Shown here piece after piece: positions 20,142 to 29,182 of a DNA stretch of 64,000 nt. The notes under the pieces are model-generated. The model saw only the letters and a program-made list of their open reading frames with translations. It did no database searches and had not been told where the DNA came from. A program made the position numbers and the translations under genes. Numbering within the stretch: the stretch's first letter is position 1; each line of letters opens with the position of its first letter. The stretch covers positions 3,038,001 through 3,102,000 of the forward strand of contig NC_017030.1 in NCBI RefSeq assembly GCF_000255295.1, given 5' to 3'. The DNA is from Corallococcus coralloides DSM 2259. Its GTDB lineage: Bacteria; Myxococcota; Myxococcia; Myxococcales; Myxococcaceae.

Positions 20142-20618
20142 ATGCCGCGCGAGGCGTCCTCAGGAGGCATCGTCATCCGCTTCCAGGACGGGGCCTGGGA
20201 GGTCGCCGTCATCCGTCCGCACGGGCGCCATCTGTGGGCGCTGCCCAAGGGCCACGTGGATCCCGGCGAGTCGCCGGAGCAGACCGCGCGGCGCGAGGTG
20301 AAGGAGGAGACGGGCCTCACCGCCGTGGCGCTGCTCGCGCCCCTGGGGGAGATCCGCTACGTCTACCAGTTCCGGGGGCAGCGCATCTTCAAGCGCGTCC
20401 ACTTCTTCCTCTTCCGCTACGAGGCGGGGGAATTGGGGCCGCTGCCGGGGCCGCGCGTGGAGGTGGACGAGGTGCGCTGGATGCCGCTCGAGGGGCTGAT
20501 TCCGGCGCTGGGCTACAAGGGTGAGAAGGCCGTCGCCGGCCGGGCGCTGCGGTGGATGCGCGCCCAGGGCCTGGCGCCCGGCGCTCCTCCCCCCATGGAG
20601 GGGAAGGAGCCGGGGTAG
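20142..20618 (+). CDS. NUDIX hydrolase
   Basis: A 158-residue pyrophosphohydrolase. The Nudix box GHVDPGESPEQTARREVKEE, followed by TGL, fits GX5EX7REUXEEXGU exactly, giving the Mg2+-binding helix. It is preceded by RPHGRHLWALPKG and followed by VYQFRGQRIFKRVHFFLFRY, as in diadenosine polyphosphate or nucleotide-sugar members (MutT/Ap4A branch). Substrate cannot be told from sequence. It is convergent with rpoZ, 10 bp apart, and is the last gene of the plus-strand set starting at 18843. Confidence 0.92.
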   Translation: MPREASSGGIVIRFQDGAWEVAVIRPHGRHLWALPKGHVDPGESPEQTARREVKEETGLTAVALLAPLGEIRYVYQFRGQRIFKRVHFFLFRYEAGELGPLPGPRVEVDEVRWMPLEGLIPALGYKGEKAVAGRALRWMRAQGLAPGAPPPMEGKEPG

Positions 20619-20628
20619 AGCGGGAAGG

Positions 20629-20868
20629 CTACTTCTTGGCTTCTTCGCCCACGTACTTGCCGGACAGCGCCTCGCGCACGTCGCGGTCGAACTTCACGCG
20701 CTGGGTGGCGACCTCGCGCAGGGCGAGCACGGGCGGCTTGTTCTTCGAGGTCTCGATGATGGGCCGGGCGCCGGCCATCAGCTGGCGCGCGCGCTTGGCG
20801 CCCAGGAGCACCAGCGCGAACCGGTTGTCCACGTAGGGAAGGCAGTCTTCAACGGTAACGCGAGCCAT
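20629..20868 (-). CDS. rpoZ: RNA polymerase omega subunit
   Basis: A 79-residue protein, [22 protein letters not shown]..., with the omega core [16 protein letters not shown] and the segment [12 protein letters not shown]. It assists folding and assembly of beta' and can form part of the ppGpp site in other bacteria. An AAGGAT ribosome-binding site precedes the ATG. In many bacteria rpoZ is followed by spoT, but here it stands alone, facing a NUDIX gene. Confidence 0.96.
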   Translation of the reverse strand: MARVTVEDCLPYVDNRFALVLLGAKRARQLMAGARPIIETSKNKPPVLALREVATQRVKFDRDVREALSGKYVGEEAKK

Positions 20869-20912
20869 GGAACATCCTTCTTGGCTCTGACTTGAGCCGA
20901 TGGAAGCCTCTG

Positions 20913-20941
20913 AACCTAAAGAGCGGGTTCGGATCAGTCAA
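20913..20941 (-). promoter_or_regulatory. Possible promoter of rpoZ
   Basis: On the minus strand: -35 TTGACT (20941-20936), a 17-bp spacer, and -10 TAGGTT (20918-20913), about 45 bp before the rpoZ start. The -35 is strong and the -10 weak. Confidence 0.5.
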
Positions 20942-21283
20942 GGAAGGATGGCGGGCCGGATGCTCCACCGGGCGACCAGCCGGGCACCGCCTCCCCGTCC
21001 GCCCTCCACCCTCCGCCGTGTGCTCGGCAGCCGACCCTCCCACACGGAAGGTGTTGGCTGCCGCACGCTCCATTCTCACCTTCCGGAATTTGAGAGCGAA
21101 GGCCGCAACGGATCGAAAGGGGCGCGTTTCTACGCGTAGGGAATGGGACGCCAGGGTGGGTCCAAATCGCCCCGTCGCCGGCCGGTATCCGGGGTGGCGG
21201 GTTCGCGGGAGGAGGTTCCTCATGAGGGCAGGAGCGTCGTCTGGCGCCGGCCGTGGCCGGCGGGTGGCGGAGGGTGGGCCGTG
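20942..21283. other. Intergenic region, no convincing gene
   Basis: About 340 bp between the rpoZ promoter and the NmrA-type gene. Short ORFs are present but lack coding character. An in-frame upstream extension of the reductase reaches 21143 but reads as Arg/Gly-rich non-protein sequence. No structure of note was seen. Confidence 0.45.
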
Positions 21284-22150
21284 GTGAGTGGGCCGGTGCT
21301 CGTCACGGGGCCCACGGGCAACGTGGGGCGTGCGGTGGTGCGCGCGCTGCTGTCCGAAGGGGTGGCGGTGCGCGCGGCGGTGAAGTCGCCGGAGCACACG
21401 GTGTCACTGCTCAAGGAGATGGACGGGGACGTGATGCCCATGCCGCTGGACTTCCTGCGGCCGGAGACGTTCCTCCCCGCGCTGGAGGGCGTGCGGGGCG
21501 TGTTCCTGATGCATCCGCCGGCCATCGCCCCTGTGGAAGGGACGCTCAACGCGTTCATCGACGCGGCCGCCACGCAGGGCGTGAAGCAGGTGGTGTTCCT
21601 GTCCATGGCGGGCGCGGAGACGCGCGCGTGGGCGCCGCACCACGCGGTGGAGGCGCACCTGATGCGCTCCAACGTCGGGTGGACGCTGCTGCGCCCGGCG
21701 TTCTTCGCGCAGAACCTGGGGGACGCGTACCGCGAGGACATCCGCCAGGACGGCCGGCTCTACATGCCCGCGGGCCACGGCAAGGTGGCCTTCGTGGACG
21801 TGCGCGACGTGGGCGAGGTGGCGGCGCGGGCGCTGCTGGACACGTCGCTGCGCAACCGCGCCTTCACGCTCACCGGGCTGGAGGCGGTGACGTTCGAGGA
21901 GGTCGCGTCCGTGCTGTCGGAGGTGCTGGGCCGGCCCATCCGCTACGTGCCCGCGTCGGTGCCCGGCTACGTGCGCCACCTGCACCAGCGCCGGCTGTCG
22001 TGGGGCCAGCTGGGCATGCAGACGCTGATGCACGTGGGGCTTCGCTTCGGGAAGGCGGAGCAGGTGGATCCCACGCTCACCAACCTGCTGGGCCGTCCCA
22101 CGCGCACGGTGCGCCAGTACATCGAGGACCACGCGCCGCTCTGGCGTTGA
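21284..22150 (+). CDS. NmrA/SDR-type NAD(P)-binding oxidoreductase
   Basis: A 288-residue atypical short-chain reductase. The start is GTG at 21284 (or 21281), nine bases after GGAGGG. The dinucleotide motif is VTGPTGNVGRAVV at the extreme N-terminus. VVFLSMAGAETRAWAPHHAVEAHLMRSNVGWTLLRPAFFAQN matches the NmrA/HSCARG and quinone-reductase-2 (QorB) style, which lack the YxxxK catalytic pair. It may act as a redox sensor or as an NAD(P)H-dependent reductase. It is convergent with doxX, 16 bp away. Confidence 0.9.
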   Translation: MSGPVLVTGPTGNVGRAVVRALLSEGVAVRAAVKSPEHTVSLLKEMDGDVMPMPLDFLRPETFLPALEGVRGVFLMHPPAIAPVEGTLNAFIDAAATQGVKQVVFLSMAGAETRAWAPHHAVEAHLMRSNVGWTLLRPAFFAQNLGDAYREDIRQDGRLYMPAGHGKVAFVDVRDVGEVAARALLDTSLRNRAFTLTGLEAVTFEEVASVLSEVLGRPIRYVPASVPGYVRHLHQRRLSWGQLGMQTLMHVGLRFGKAEQVDPTLTNLLGRPTRTVRQYIEDHAPLWR

Positions 22151-22166
22151 CGAGGCTCCGGCGTGC

Positions 22167-22523
22167 TCAGGCGTACCAGAGCGCCCACGCGATGAGCACG
22201 ACCTGGAGCGGCAGCCGCGCCCAGAGCAGGGACCGGGGAATCTTCCGGAACTGCTCCGGGTGCTGGGCCATGTAGATGTTCGCGGGGAACACCGCCACGA
22301 ACAGCGCGACCAATCCCCAGGCCGCGAGCCGTGTGGTGGCGGGCACCAGCAGGAAGATGCCCAGCAGCACCTCCGCCACGCCGCTCAGCAGCACCAGCTC
22401 CCGGGGCCGGGGCAGGTACGGCGGCATGATGCGCATGTACATGCGGGGCTTGAGGAAGTGGTTCACCCCCGCGGCGATCATGAACAGCGCGAGCACGTAC
22501 TGCAGGATGGTTTTCACTTCCAT
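22167..22523 (-). CDS. DoxX-family membrane protein
   Basis: A 118-residue inner-membrane protein with four hydrophobic segments: ILQYVLALFMIAAGVNHFL, ELVLLSGVAEVLLGIFLLVP, RLAAWGLVALFVAVFPANIY and LLWARLPLQVVLIAWALWYA. The pattern GVNHF, the KPRMYMRIMPPYLPRP loop and QHPEQFR are typical of the DoxX/SURF4-like branch. Members are linked to thiol and oxidative homeostasis, but the substrate is uncertain. It lies 57 bp downstream of pgm on the same strand. Confidence 0.88.
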   Translation of the reverse strand: MEVKTILQYVLALFMIAAGVNHFLKPRMYMRIMPPYLPRPRELVLLSGVAEVLLGIFLLVPATTRLAAWGLVALFVAVFPANIYMAQHPEQFRKIPRSLLWARLPLQVVLIAWALWYA

Positions 22524-22580
22524 GGGCGGTGGGGCTCCTCGCGCGGCATCGAAGCCTGCGCGAGGCGCCTGCGTCCACGC

Positions 22581-24218
22581 CTACTTTCCGGCGAACGCCT
22601 CTCCCACGATGGCGCGCGCCTCCTGGACGATGGCGTCCAGGTGCGCCTGGTCGCGGAAGCTCTCCGCGTAGATCTTGTACACGTCCTCCGTGCCGGACGG
22701 ACGCGCGGCGAACCAGCCGTTCTCCGTCGTCACCTTGAGGCCGCCAATATCCGCGTTGTTGCCCGGAGCGCGCGTGAGGCGCTGGAGGATGGGCTCGCCC
22801 GCGAGCGACGTGGCCTTCACCGCCTCTGGCGACAGCTTCTTCAGCGCGGCCTTCTGCGCGGCCGTGGCCGGCTGGTCGATGCGCGTGTACAGCGGCGCGC
22901 CGAACTTCTTCGCCAGCTCCTGGTAGTGCTCGCCGGGGTCCTTGCCGGTGCGCGCGAGGATTTCCGCCGCGAGCAGGTCCAGGATGATGCCGTCCTTGTC
23001 CGTGGTCCACACGGTGCCGTCCTTGCGCAGGAAGGACGCGCCCGCGCTCTCCTCGCCGCCGAAGCCCAGCGAGCCGTCCAGCAGCCCGTCCACGAACCAC
23101 TTGAAGCCCACCGGCACCTCCACCACGCGGCGGCCCAGGTCCTTGCCCACGCGGTCGATGAGGCTGCTGCTCACCAGCGTCTTGCCCACCGCCGCGTCCG
23201 CCTTCCAGCCCGGGCGGTTGCGGAAGAGGTAGTTGATGGCGACCGAGAGGTAGTGGTTCGGGTTCATCAACCCCATGCTGCGGGTGACGATGCCGTGGCG
23301 GTCGGAGTCCGTGTCGTTGCCGAACGCGAGCGCGTACTGGTCCTTGAGCTTCACCAGGTTCGCCATCGCGTACGGCGACGAGCAGTCCATGCGGATCTTC
23401 CCGTCATGGTCCGCGGGCATGAAGCCGAAGGTGGGGTCCACGGTGGGGTTCACCACCGTGAGGTCCAGGCCGTACTTCTCCGCGAGCGGCGCCCAATACG
23501 CGAGATTGGAGCCGCCCAGCGGATCCGCGCCCAGCTTCAGCTTCGCGCCCCGGATGACGTCCAGGTCCACCACGTTCGCCAGATCCGCAACGTACGGGGT
23601 GATGAAGTCGTACGCCTTCACCGAGGCGCTCGCGCGCGCCTTCTCGTAGGGGACGCGCTGCACGCCCTTGTTGCCCGCGGCCATCAGCTCGTTGGCGCGC
23701 TTCTCCACCAGCGACGTGACGTTCGTGTCGGCGGGGCCGCCGTTGGGCGGGTTGTACTTGATGCCGCCGTCCTCCGGCGGGTTGTGGGACGGGGTGATGA
23801 CGATGCCGTCCGCGAGCCCGCTCGTGCGGCCCCGGTTGTACGTGAGGATGGCGTGGGAGATGACCGGCGTGGGCGTGGCGCCGTCCGTGTAGCGGACCTC
23901 CACGCCATGGGCGGCCAGCACCTCCAGCGTGGTGCGCTGGGCGGGCTCGGAGAGGGCGTGCGTGTCCATGCCCAGGAACAGCGGGCCGTCATGGCCCTGC
24001 TGCTTGCGGTACTCGCACAGGGCCTGCGCCACCGCGAGGATGTGTGCCTCGTTGAAGCCGCGGCGCGCGGCGCTCCCCCGGTGACCGGAGGTGCCGAAGG
24101 CCACGCGCTGCTCGGCCACGGACGCGTCGGGCGTGTCGTCGTAGTACTGCGCGCGCAGCTTCTCGGGGTTGATCAGCAGGTCGCGCGAAAGGGGCTTGCC
24201 AGCGGAAGGGTGGGCCAT
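22581..24218 (-). CDS. pgm: Phosphoglucomutase (alpha-D-glucose-1,6-bisphosphate-dependent)
   Basis: A 545-residue phosphohexomutase that interconverts glucose-1-phosphate and glucose-6-phosphate. Domain order is normal: [10 protein letters not shown] near residue 41, the phosphoserine loop [14 protein letters not shown] (Ser144), metal-binding [10 protein letters not shown], the sugar-binding [12 protein letters not shown] and the C-terminal phosphate-binding [14 protein letters not shown]. Length matches the bacterial Pgm (not PgmB) class. It feeds glycogen/trehalose and surface-polysaccharide synthesis. DoxX follows downstream and an AmpG-like permease also lies on this strand beyond it. 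Confidence 0.97.
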   Translation of the reverse strand: MAHPSAGKPLSRDLLINPEKLRAQYYDDTPDASVAEQRVAFGTSGHRGSAARRGFNEAHILAVAQALCEYRKQQGHDGPLFLGMDTHALSEPAQRTTLEVLAAHGVEVRYTDGATPTPVISHAILTYNRGRTSGLADGIVITPSHNPPEDGGIKYNPPNGGPADTNVTSLVEKRANELMAAGNKGVQRVPYEKARASASVKAYDFITPYVADLANVVDLDVIRGAKLKLGADPLGGSNLAYWAPLAEKYGLDLTVVNPTVDPTFGFMPADHDGKIRMDCSSPYAMANLVKLKDQYALAFGNDTDSDRHGIVTRSMGLMNPNHYLSVAINYLFRNRPGWKADAAVGKTLVSSSLIDRVGKDLGRRVVEVPVGFKWFVDGLLDGSLGFGGEESAGASFLRKDGTVWTTDKDGIILDLLAAEILARTGKDPGEHYQELAKKFGAPLYTRIDQPATAAQKAALKKLSPEAVKATSLAGEPILQRLTRAPGNNADIGGLKVTTENGWFAARPSGTEDVYKIYAESFRDQAHLDAIVQEARAIVGEAFAGK

Positions 24219-24363
24219 GTCGGGGCCACCCTAGCCGCGCGCGCTTTGAGAGGGGAGCCGAAGTCTCAGGCCCTGTCGCGCGCCTCACCCGTCTTGACGC
24301 GCTCCGTCCAGTAGCGGGCGGCAGCGCGGGCTGCCGGGACGGGGGGCGCGTGTCCGGAAGCCG

Positions 24364-25662
24364 TCAGCGCGCCACGGCGACGGAGGCCGCGGAAGAGGAC
24401 GCGGGCGGGGCGGCTTCGGGCGCGGGGGGCTCGTCCTCCTGCGGCTGGGCGGCGTGCTCCGGCAGGAACATCAGCAGCACCAGCGCGGGGATGGCCGCCG
24501 CGGCGGTGAAGGCGAAGAAGGTGGGCCAGCCCATCCACTCGGCCAGGAAGCCGGACAGGGAGCCGATGAGCCGGTTGGCGATGGTGCCCAGCGCGGACAG
24601 GAGCGCGTACTGCGTGGCGCTGAAGCTCTTGTGGCACAGCGACATGATGAAGGCCGCGAACGCCGTCACGCCCAGGCCCGTGCACACGTTGTCCACCGCG
24701 ATGGTGCCCGCGAGCATCAGGTCGTTCTTGCCCACCAGCGCCAGCGCCATGAAGGCCAGGTTGGTGAGGCCCTGCGCGGCGCCGAAGATGAACAGCGCGC
24801 GGCGCATGCTGAGCTTCACCATCAGCACGCCGCCCAGCAGGCCTCCGCTGATGGTGGCCACCATGCCCAGCGTCTTGCTGAGCGCGCCAATCTCCGTGTT
24901 GGAGAAACCCAGCTCGATGTAGAAGGGCGTCACCATGCTGGCGGCGATGCCATCCCCCAGCTTGTAGAGCACTAGGAACGCCAGCACCCCCAGCGCGTAC
25001 TTGCGGCGGAAGTAGTCCACGAAGGGCCGCACGACGGCGTCCGCCAGGTTGCGCGGAGGCCGCACGCTCTGGGGCTCCGGGGCCAGCAGCGTGGCCACCA
25101 CGCCCACGCCCATGAGCAGGCCCATCACGTAGTACGTCTGGGACCAGCCCAGGTGATCCGACAGGATGAACGCGAGCCCGCCCGCCACGAGCATGCCCAG
25201 CCGGTAGCCGGTGACGTACATCGAGTTGCCCAGCCCGCGCTCCTCCATGGTGAGGATGTCCGTGCGCCACGCATCCGCGACGATGTCCTGGCTGGCGGAC
25301 AGGAACGTCACCACCACCGCCATGCACGCCATGGCCAGCGGGGTGTCCTTCGGGTTCACCAGGCCCATGGCGGAGATGCCGCCCATGAGCAGCACCTGCG
25401 TGAGCAGCATCCAACCGCGCCGCCGGCCCAGGAAGGGCAGGGTGTAGCGGTCCATCAGCGGCGCCCACAGCACCTTGAAGGTGTAGGGCAGCGCCACCAG
25501 GCTGAAGATGCCAATCGTCTTGAGATTGACCCCCTCGTTCTTCATCCACGCGGACAGCGTGACGCCGGTCAGCCACAGGGGGAGGCCGGACGCGAAGCCG
25601 ACGGCGACCAGGAGCCAGATGCGCCGGCTCTTCAAGACGGTGAGAAGCGAGGAGTTGGGCAT
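24364..25662 (-). CDS. AmpG-like MFS permease (muropeptide uptake type)
   Basis: A 432-residue major-facilitator protein with about 12 hydrophobic segments. The motifs FASGLPLWLTGVTLSAWMKNEG, LPYTFKVLWAPLMDRY, LGRRRGWMLLTQ, SASQDIVADAWRTDIL and ERGLGNSMYVTGYRLGMLV are AmpG hallmarks. AmpG imports anhydro-muropeptides for peptidoglycan recycling. The C-terminus after the last helix is Glu/Pro/Ala-rich. Start MPNSSLLTVLKSRRIW was chosen over a longer in-frame ORF to 25719. No ampD or nagZ gene is beside it. Confidence 0.92.
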   Translation of the reverse strand: MPNSSLLTVLKSRRIWLLVAVGFASGLPLWLTGVTLSAWMKNEGVNLKTIGIFSLVALPYTFKVLWAPLMDRYTLPFLGRRRGWMLLTQVLLMGGISAMGLVNPKDTPLAMACMAVVVTFLSASQDIVADAWRTDILTMEERGLGNSMYVTGYRLGMLVAGGLAFILSDHLGWSQTYYVMGLLMGVGVVATLLAPEPQSVRPPRNLADAVVRPFVDYFRRKYALGVLAFLVLYKLGDGIAASMVTPFYIELGFSNTEIGALSKTLGMVATISGGLLGGVLMVKLSMRRALFIFGAAQGLTNLAFMALALVGKNDLMLAGTIAVDNVCTGLGVTAFAAFIMSLCHKSFSATQYALLSALGTIANRLIGSLSGFLAEWMGWPTFFAFTAAAAIPALVLLMFLPEHAAQPQEDEPPAPEAAPPASSSAASVAVAR

Positions 25663-25773
25663 GGGGGCGCGGGAAACAGCCGCCAGCATAGAGAATCCAC
25701 CCCGCGCGTCACCTTCCAACGGCCAGGGACTGTCCGCCCGGCTGCTGTCCGGCCCTGAGCCCGGGCGGCCTCT

Positions 25774-26739
25774 TCAGGGCTTCGGGTCCAGCGCGGACAC
25801 GTCCGGACAGGTGCGGCGGTCGCCCTCGGTGGGGGTGATGAAGTCCCAGTTGCGCTGCATGAACGTGATGCGCGTCCGGGCGTCCCAGCACTCCGTGTAC
25901 TGCGCGCCCTTTGCGTCCCCGTCCAGGATGTTGAGCACCAGCACGCCCCGGCCATCCGGCGTCCAGCGCGCCAGGATGTCCAGCGTCTCCAGGAGCCCGC
26001 CAGGAATCAGGTCCGTGCTCGGCAACCGGAACGCCATCTCTCCCAGGCCCTCGGGTGTCTGACGCGACGCATAGCGGGTGTTGGGCGTCGCGGCGCCCGC
26101 GCCGGTGAAGAGCAGCTCCACGCGCGTGGGCAGCGCCTTCGTCTGGTAGTCGATGTCCAGCCGGTCCACCGTTTTCGCATCCCCCGTTTCGAAGCCGTGC
26201 GCGCGGGCCGCCTTGAGATCCAACGCGAGCGTGCCGGTGCCCTTGCGGATGCCGCCGTCCGCCCTGAAGGTGCCGGGCAGGTAGGTCCACCACGCGTCCT
26301 CGCCACCGCCTCGGGGGCGGAACTGGAGGAGGTAGGCGAAGGAGGCGTCCTGGCGCTCCATCACGAAGCGCAGCTCGTGGCCCGGGTGGTCGTCGGAGGC
26401 GAAGGGACCCCAGATGCGCCGGTCGGTTTCGCGCGTGGTGGGCGGGGCATTGCGGAACAGCTCCAGCAGGGAGAGCAGGCCGTCCACGCTGGTGTTGAAC
26501 CGCGTGCCCGCCTGGTAGGCCTGGAGGGCGAGCTCCGACGTGCCGCCCAGCACCAGCGACGCGCTCAGCCGTTGGGCGCGCGTGCCCAGGCCCTGGCCGG
26601 AGCGGGCGCTGTCCGGCAGCTTCGCGGCCAGGTCCTCGCGCTGGGGCAGGGCGTTCTGGAACTCCAGGTCGTCGTTGGAGAAGTCGCCGCCGCACGCGAC
26701 CGCGAGGAGGCAGCAGAGGACAAGGGCTGGGGTTCGCAT
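25774..26739 (-). CDS. Lipoprotein A of the ECF-caspase operon
   Basis: A 321-residue predicted lipoprotein (MRTPALVLCCLLAVAC, Cys17) with GGGAG seven bases upstream of ATG 26739. The alternative ATG at 26754 overlaps the caspase stop as ATGA and adds five residues. The mature part begins with a disordered stretch ending in GQGLGTRAQ. It then has RNAPPTTRETDRRIWGPFASD, a beta-rich body and a late ECWDARTRITFMQRNWDF with another Cys. The same layout (GQGL, PPTTxExxxxxWGP, ECWD) recurs in the lipoprotein at 29750-30748, so the two are probable paralogs. The role is unknown; an outer-membrane or periplasmic sensor or partner is an inference. Last gene of the operon. Confidence 0.85.
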   Translation of the reverse strand: MRTPALVLCCLLAVACGGDFSNDDLEFQNALPQREDLAAKLPDSARSGQGLGTRAQRLSASLVLGGTSELALQAYQAGTRFNTSVDGLLSLLELFRNAPPTTRETDRRIWGPFASDDHPGHELRFVMERQDASFAYLLQFRPRGGGEDAWWTYLPGTFRADGGIRKGTGTLALDLKAARAHGFETGDAKTVDRLDIDYQTKALPTRVELLFTGAGAATPNTRYASRQTPEGLGEMAFRLPSTDLIPGGLLETLDILARWTPDGRGVLVLNILDGDAKGAQYTECWDARTRITFMQRNWDFITPTEGDRRTCPDVSALDPKP

Positions 26740-26750
26740 CACGTGCTCCC

Positions 26751-28394
26751 TCATGGCTGGTACGTGAGGAGCGCGGCCAGCTCCCAGAACCCCAGGGAGC
26801 GCTGCGCGTCGACGGTGTATTGCAGGTACTGCAAGCGGCTGCGCGCGGTGAGGTTCAACTTCCGCGTGAGCTGGAAGCGCGCGCCCGTCGCCAGGCCCGG
26901 AGACACCATGGCGAAGCGTTGATCCGGAAACGCCGCGTCATCGAACTTGCGGCCCATGATGAGGTACGCGACGCGCACGCCCACGAAGGGGGCAAAGCGG
27001 CCCACGGGCCATTCAGCAGTGAGGCTGGTGCCCACGTTCACCACGGAGTAGCGGTACGCGGGTCCCGCCAGCGTGGGCAGTGACAGCACGCCGTTCGTGC
27101 CACCCACCGCCGCGTCGAAGCCCCAGACCCAGTCCCGACGGAAGTAGTCGTGCAGCTCGGCCTCCGCGCCGAAGAGGGGCACGGAGAGGAAGAGGGACTG
27201 GCGCGTCCGCGGGTCGAAGAAGGACTGGAAGCCGCCGGTGAGGCCGAACGCCCACCACGCGCCCTTGTCCAGCATGGCGCCCTTCACGGGGTCGTCGGAG
27301 AAGGGGGCGTCCTTGAAGCGCGGCTCCTGCAGGATGGTCGTGCGTCCGCGAGCGACCTCGACTTCACCGATGCGCAGCCGGTCGCTGAGCCGGCGCTTCA
27401 CGCGGTAGGTGCCGGGGGCCAGGGCCACGCGGCGCTCGGTGTCCGCGGCCTTGTCCAGCTCCGCGACCACGAGTCCGCCCGGATCCACGAAGTAGTAGGA
27501 GCCCGCGGGAGCGCTGCCGGGGACGACCAGGCCTTCGGCGCTCGCGCGCAGGTCGGTGAGGACCAGGTCGCCGTTGCCCGCGAGGTCGTAGCTGAACGTG
27601 GGGTGCTGCGGGCCCGCGCTGCTGTCGGCCGTGTCCGCGACCGTGCGGGCGTAGGCGTGCGAATACGCCTCGAAGAGCGTCACGCGTCCATCGCCGCTGC
27701 GGTCCGCGTCTCCCAGCAGGCCGCTGGCCAGGTGATGGGAGAAGTAGCTGCCGCCCAGTGCGTCCGACTCCTGCGAGTCCTCGTCCGCGGCGCTGGAAGT
27801 GAGGATGACGACGCCCCGGGCATCGCGTGCCGCGCCGGACTCCACGTCGAAGGCCGGGGCCTTGCGAGCGCCCTTGGTGCGGGTGAGCGCGCCGGAGCGG
27901 CAGGAGTCGAGGATGGCGATGCGGATGTCCACGGGCGCATCGGCCAGCCGTCGCTTGAGCGCATCGAAGGCGAGCCGCGAATCCCCCAGCCTCAGCGCGC
28001 CATCCTTCGCGTGGCCGGAGTAGTAGACGAACAGGGCGGTGCGCTCGCCGCGTGCCTGGGCCGCGCGGGCCCGTTGCTCCAGCTCCGACAGGGCGGCGAG
28101 GAAGTCCTTCGCGTCGTCATCCAGGAGGAGCTTCGCGTCGGCCGGAGACACGCCGCCCAGCCGCGTGATCAGGTCGTGCATCTTGCGCGCATCGTCGCGC
28201 GCGTAGCTCAAGGGCCGCGTGTCCGCGCCGCCCGTGTCGTTGCCCGCGATGAGCGCGAAGCGGTGCAGCGTGTCCGCATGCGCGGCAGTGGAGAGCAGCA
28301 CCAGCGCGGGAATCGAAGCCCGCATCGCCGAGCCCACGGCCCGTGCCCAGGCCGCCACGGGAGCGAACACCTGTCTCACGGGGCCGTCGCTCAT
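26751..28394 (-). CDS. Secreted caspase-fold (C14) protease fused to a predicted beta-barrel
   Basis: 547 residues. A hydrophobic segment ending in STAAHA|D (about residues 23-40) is a likely signal peptide; a later start at Met24 would give an ideal one. The caspase domain (about 42-265) has FALIAGNDTG, the His motif FVYYSGHAKDG (His128) and the Cys motif AILDSCRSGA (Cys165). An EF-hand-like loop DADRSGDGRVTLFEAY lies nearby. A PEGA-like segment (LAPGTYRVKRRLSDRL) follows. The last about 170 residues alternate like outer-membrane strands (FGLTGGFQSFFD, LFGAEAELHDYFRRDWVWGFDAAVGG, LQYLQYTVDAQRSLGFWELAALLTYQP). Joined to the anti-sigma gene by an ATGA overlap. Confidence 0.9.
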   Translation of the reverse strand: MSDGPVRQVFAPVAAWARAVGSAMRASIPALVLLSTAAHADTLHRFALIAGNDTGGADTRPLSYARDDARKMHDLITRLGGVSPADAKLLLDDDAKDFLAALSELEQRARAAQARGERTALFVYYSGHAKDGALRLGDSRLAFDALKRRLADAPVDIRIAILDSCRSGALTRTKGARKAPAFDVESGAARDARGVVILTSSAADEDSQESDALGGSYFSHHLASGLLGDADRSGDGRVTLFEAYSHAYARTVADTADSSAGPQHPTFSYDLAGNGDLVLTDLRASAEGLVVPGSAPAGSYYFVDPGGLVVAELDKAADTERRVALAPGTYRVKRRLSDRLRIGEVEVARGRTTILQEPRFKDAPFSDDPVKGAMLDKGAWWAFGLTGGFQSFFDPRTRQSLFLSVPLFGAEAELHDYFRRDWVWGFDAAVGGTNGVLSLPTLAGPAYRYSVVNVGTSLTAEWPVGRFAPFVGVRVAYLIMGRKFDDAAFPDQRFAMVSPGLATGARFQLTRKLNLTARSRLQYLQYTVDAQRSLGFWELAALLTYQP

Positions 28395-29182
28395 GGCTTC
28401 TGCAAAATCCACTGCGTCTGCGCTCCCGCTACGTCCAGCGGGGCCATGCGCGTGACGTCCCGGCCCGCTGCGACGAAGGCCTTCCGGGCCGCGTCGCTCA
28501 GCGCGTCCATGGACACGGGGGCGTCCGTCAGCACCAGCACCACGCGCTCCGCACCCGCGCCGGTGAACTCCACGCTCTCCGGCAGCCAGTGCTGCCCCGC
28601 GCCCGGCTCCACCGCGAGGCTGTCCCCGGACTCCGGATACAGCGGCGTCACCTCTCCCTGCGCGTCCACCGACAGCGCCGCCACGTAGCGGTACGCATCC
28701 GCTGTGTAGCCCAGCCGCACGCGCTCACCGGCTTGCAGCGCCTCCGGCGCCTCCGTGCTCGCCACCCGCTGCGGATCCGCGCCTCCACCGATTCGCAGCT
28801 CCGCGCCCGCGCCACCCTTGATGCGGTTGCCCGCGACGGGCGGCTGGACCGGATCTGTCCTCCCACCGGTCTCCAGCAGCGGACGCGCCAGCATCAGCAC
28901 CACCACGGACGCAGCCACCGCCATCAGCGGCCGGACCCACTGCGAGCGCGTCGCCGGCTCTTTCGAAGCAGCCTCCCTCGCGCGGGCCCGCTCCACGCCG
29001 GCCTCGAAACTTTCGAAGGGCACCTCCGCCTCGAACGCGGCCTGCGCGTCCGCGAAGGACCTCAGCGTCGCTCCACACGCCGCGCACGCCTCCGCATGCG
29101 CCTGGACGCGCTGGGCCTCCGGGGCGGGAAGTTCGCCAGCGTGCAGGCGGCGCAATGTCCAGCTCGACTCGTGCGCGCTCAT
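28391..29182 (-). CDS. Membrane anti-sigma factor with zinc motif and DUF4384-like domain
   Basis: 263 residues. The N-terminal zf-HC2/ZAS motif is HxxxCxxC (His29, Cys33, Cys36) after SSWTLRRLHAGELPAPEAQRVQ, the usual sigma-binding anti-sigma module. One membrane helix is at about 84-102 (PLMAVAASVVVLMLARPLL). The outside domain (about 125-250; ERVRLGYTADAYRYVAALSVD, LPESVEFTGAGAERVVLVL) resembles DUF4384, a domain often attached to bacterial caspases. Start overlaps the sigma stop by ATGA, and its own stop overlaps the caspase start the same way. It should hold the ECF factor until an envelope signal, possibly proteolysis, frees it. Confidence 0.9.
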   Translation of the reverse strand: MSAHESSWTLRRLHAGELPAPEAQRVQAHAEACAACGATLRSFADAQAAFEAEVPFESFEAGVERARAREAASKEPATRSQWVRPLMAVAASVVVLMLARPLLETGGRTDPVQPPVAGNRIKGGAGAELRIGGGADPQRVASTEAPEALQAGERVRLGYTADAYRYVAALSVDAQGEVTPLYPESGDSLAVEPGAGQHWLPESVEFTGAGAERVVLVLTDAPVSMDALSDAARKAFVAAGRDVTRMAPLDVAGAQTQWILQKP

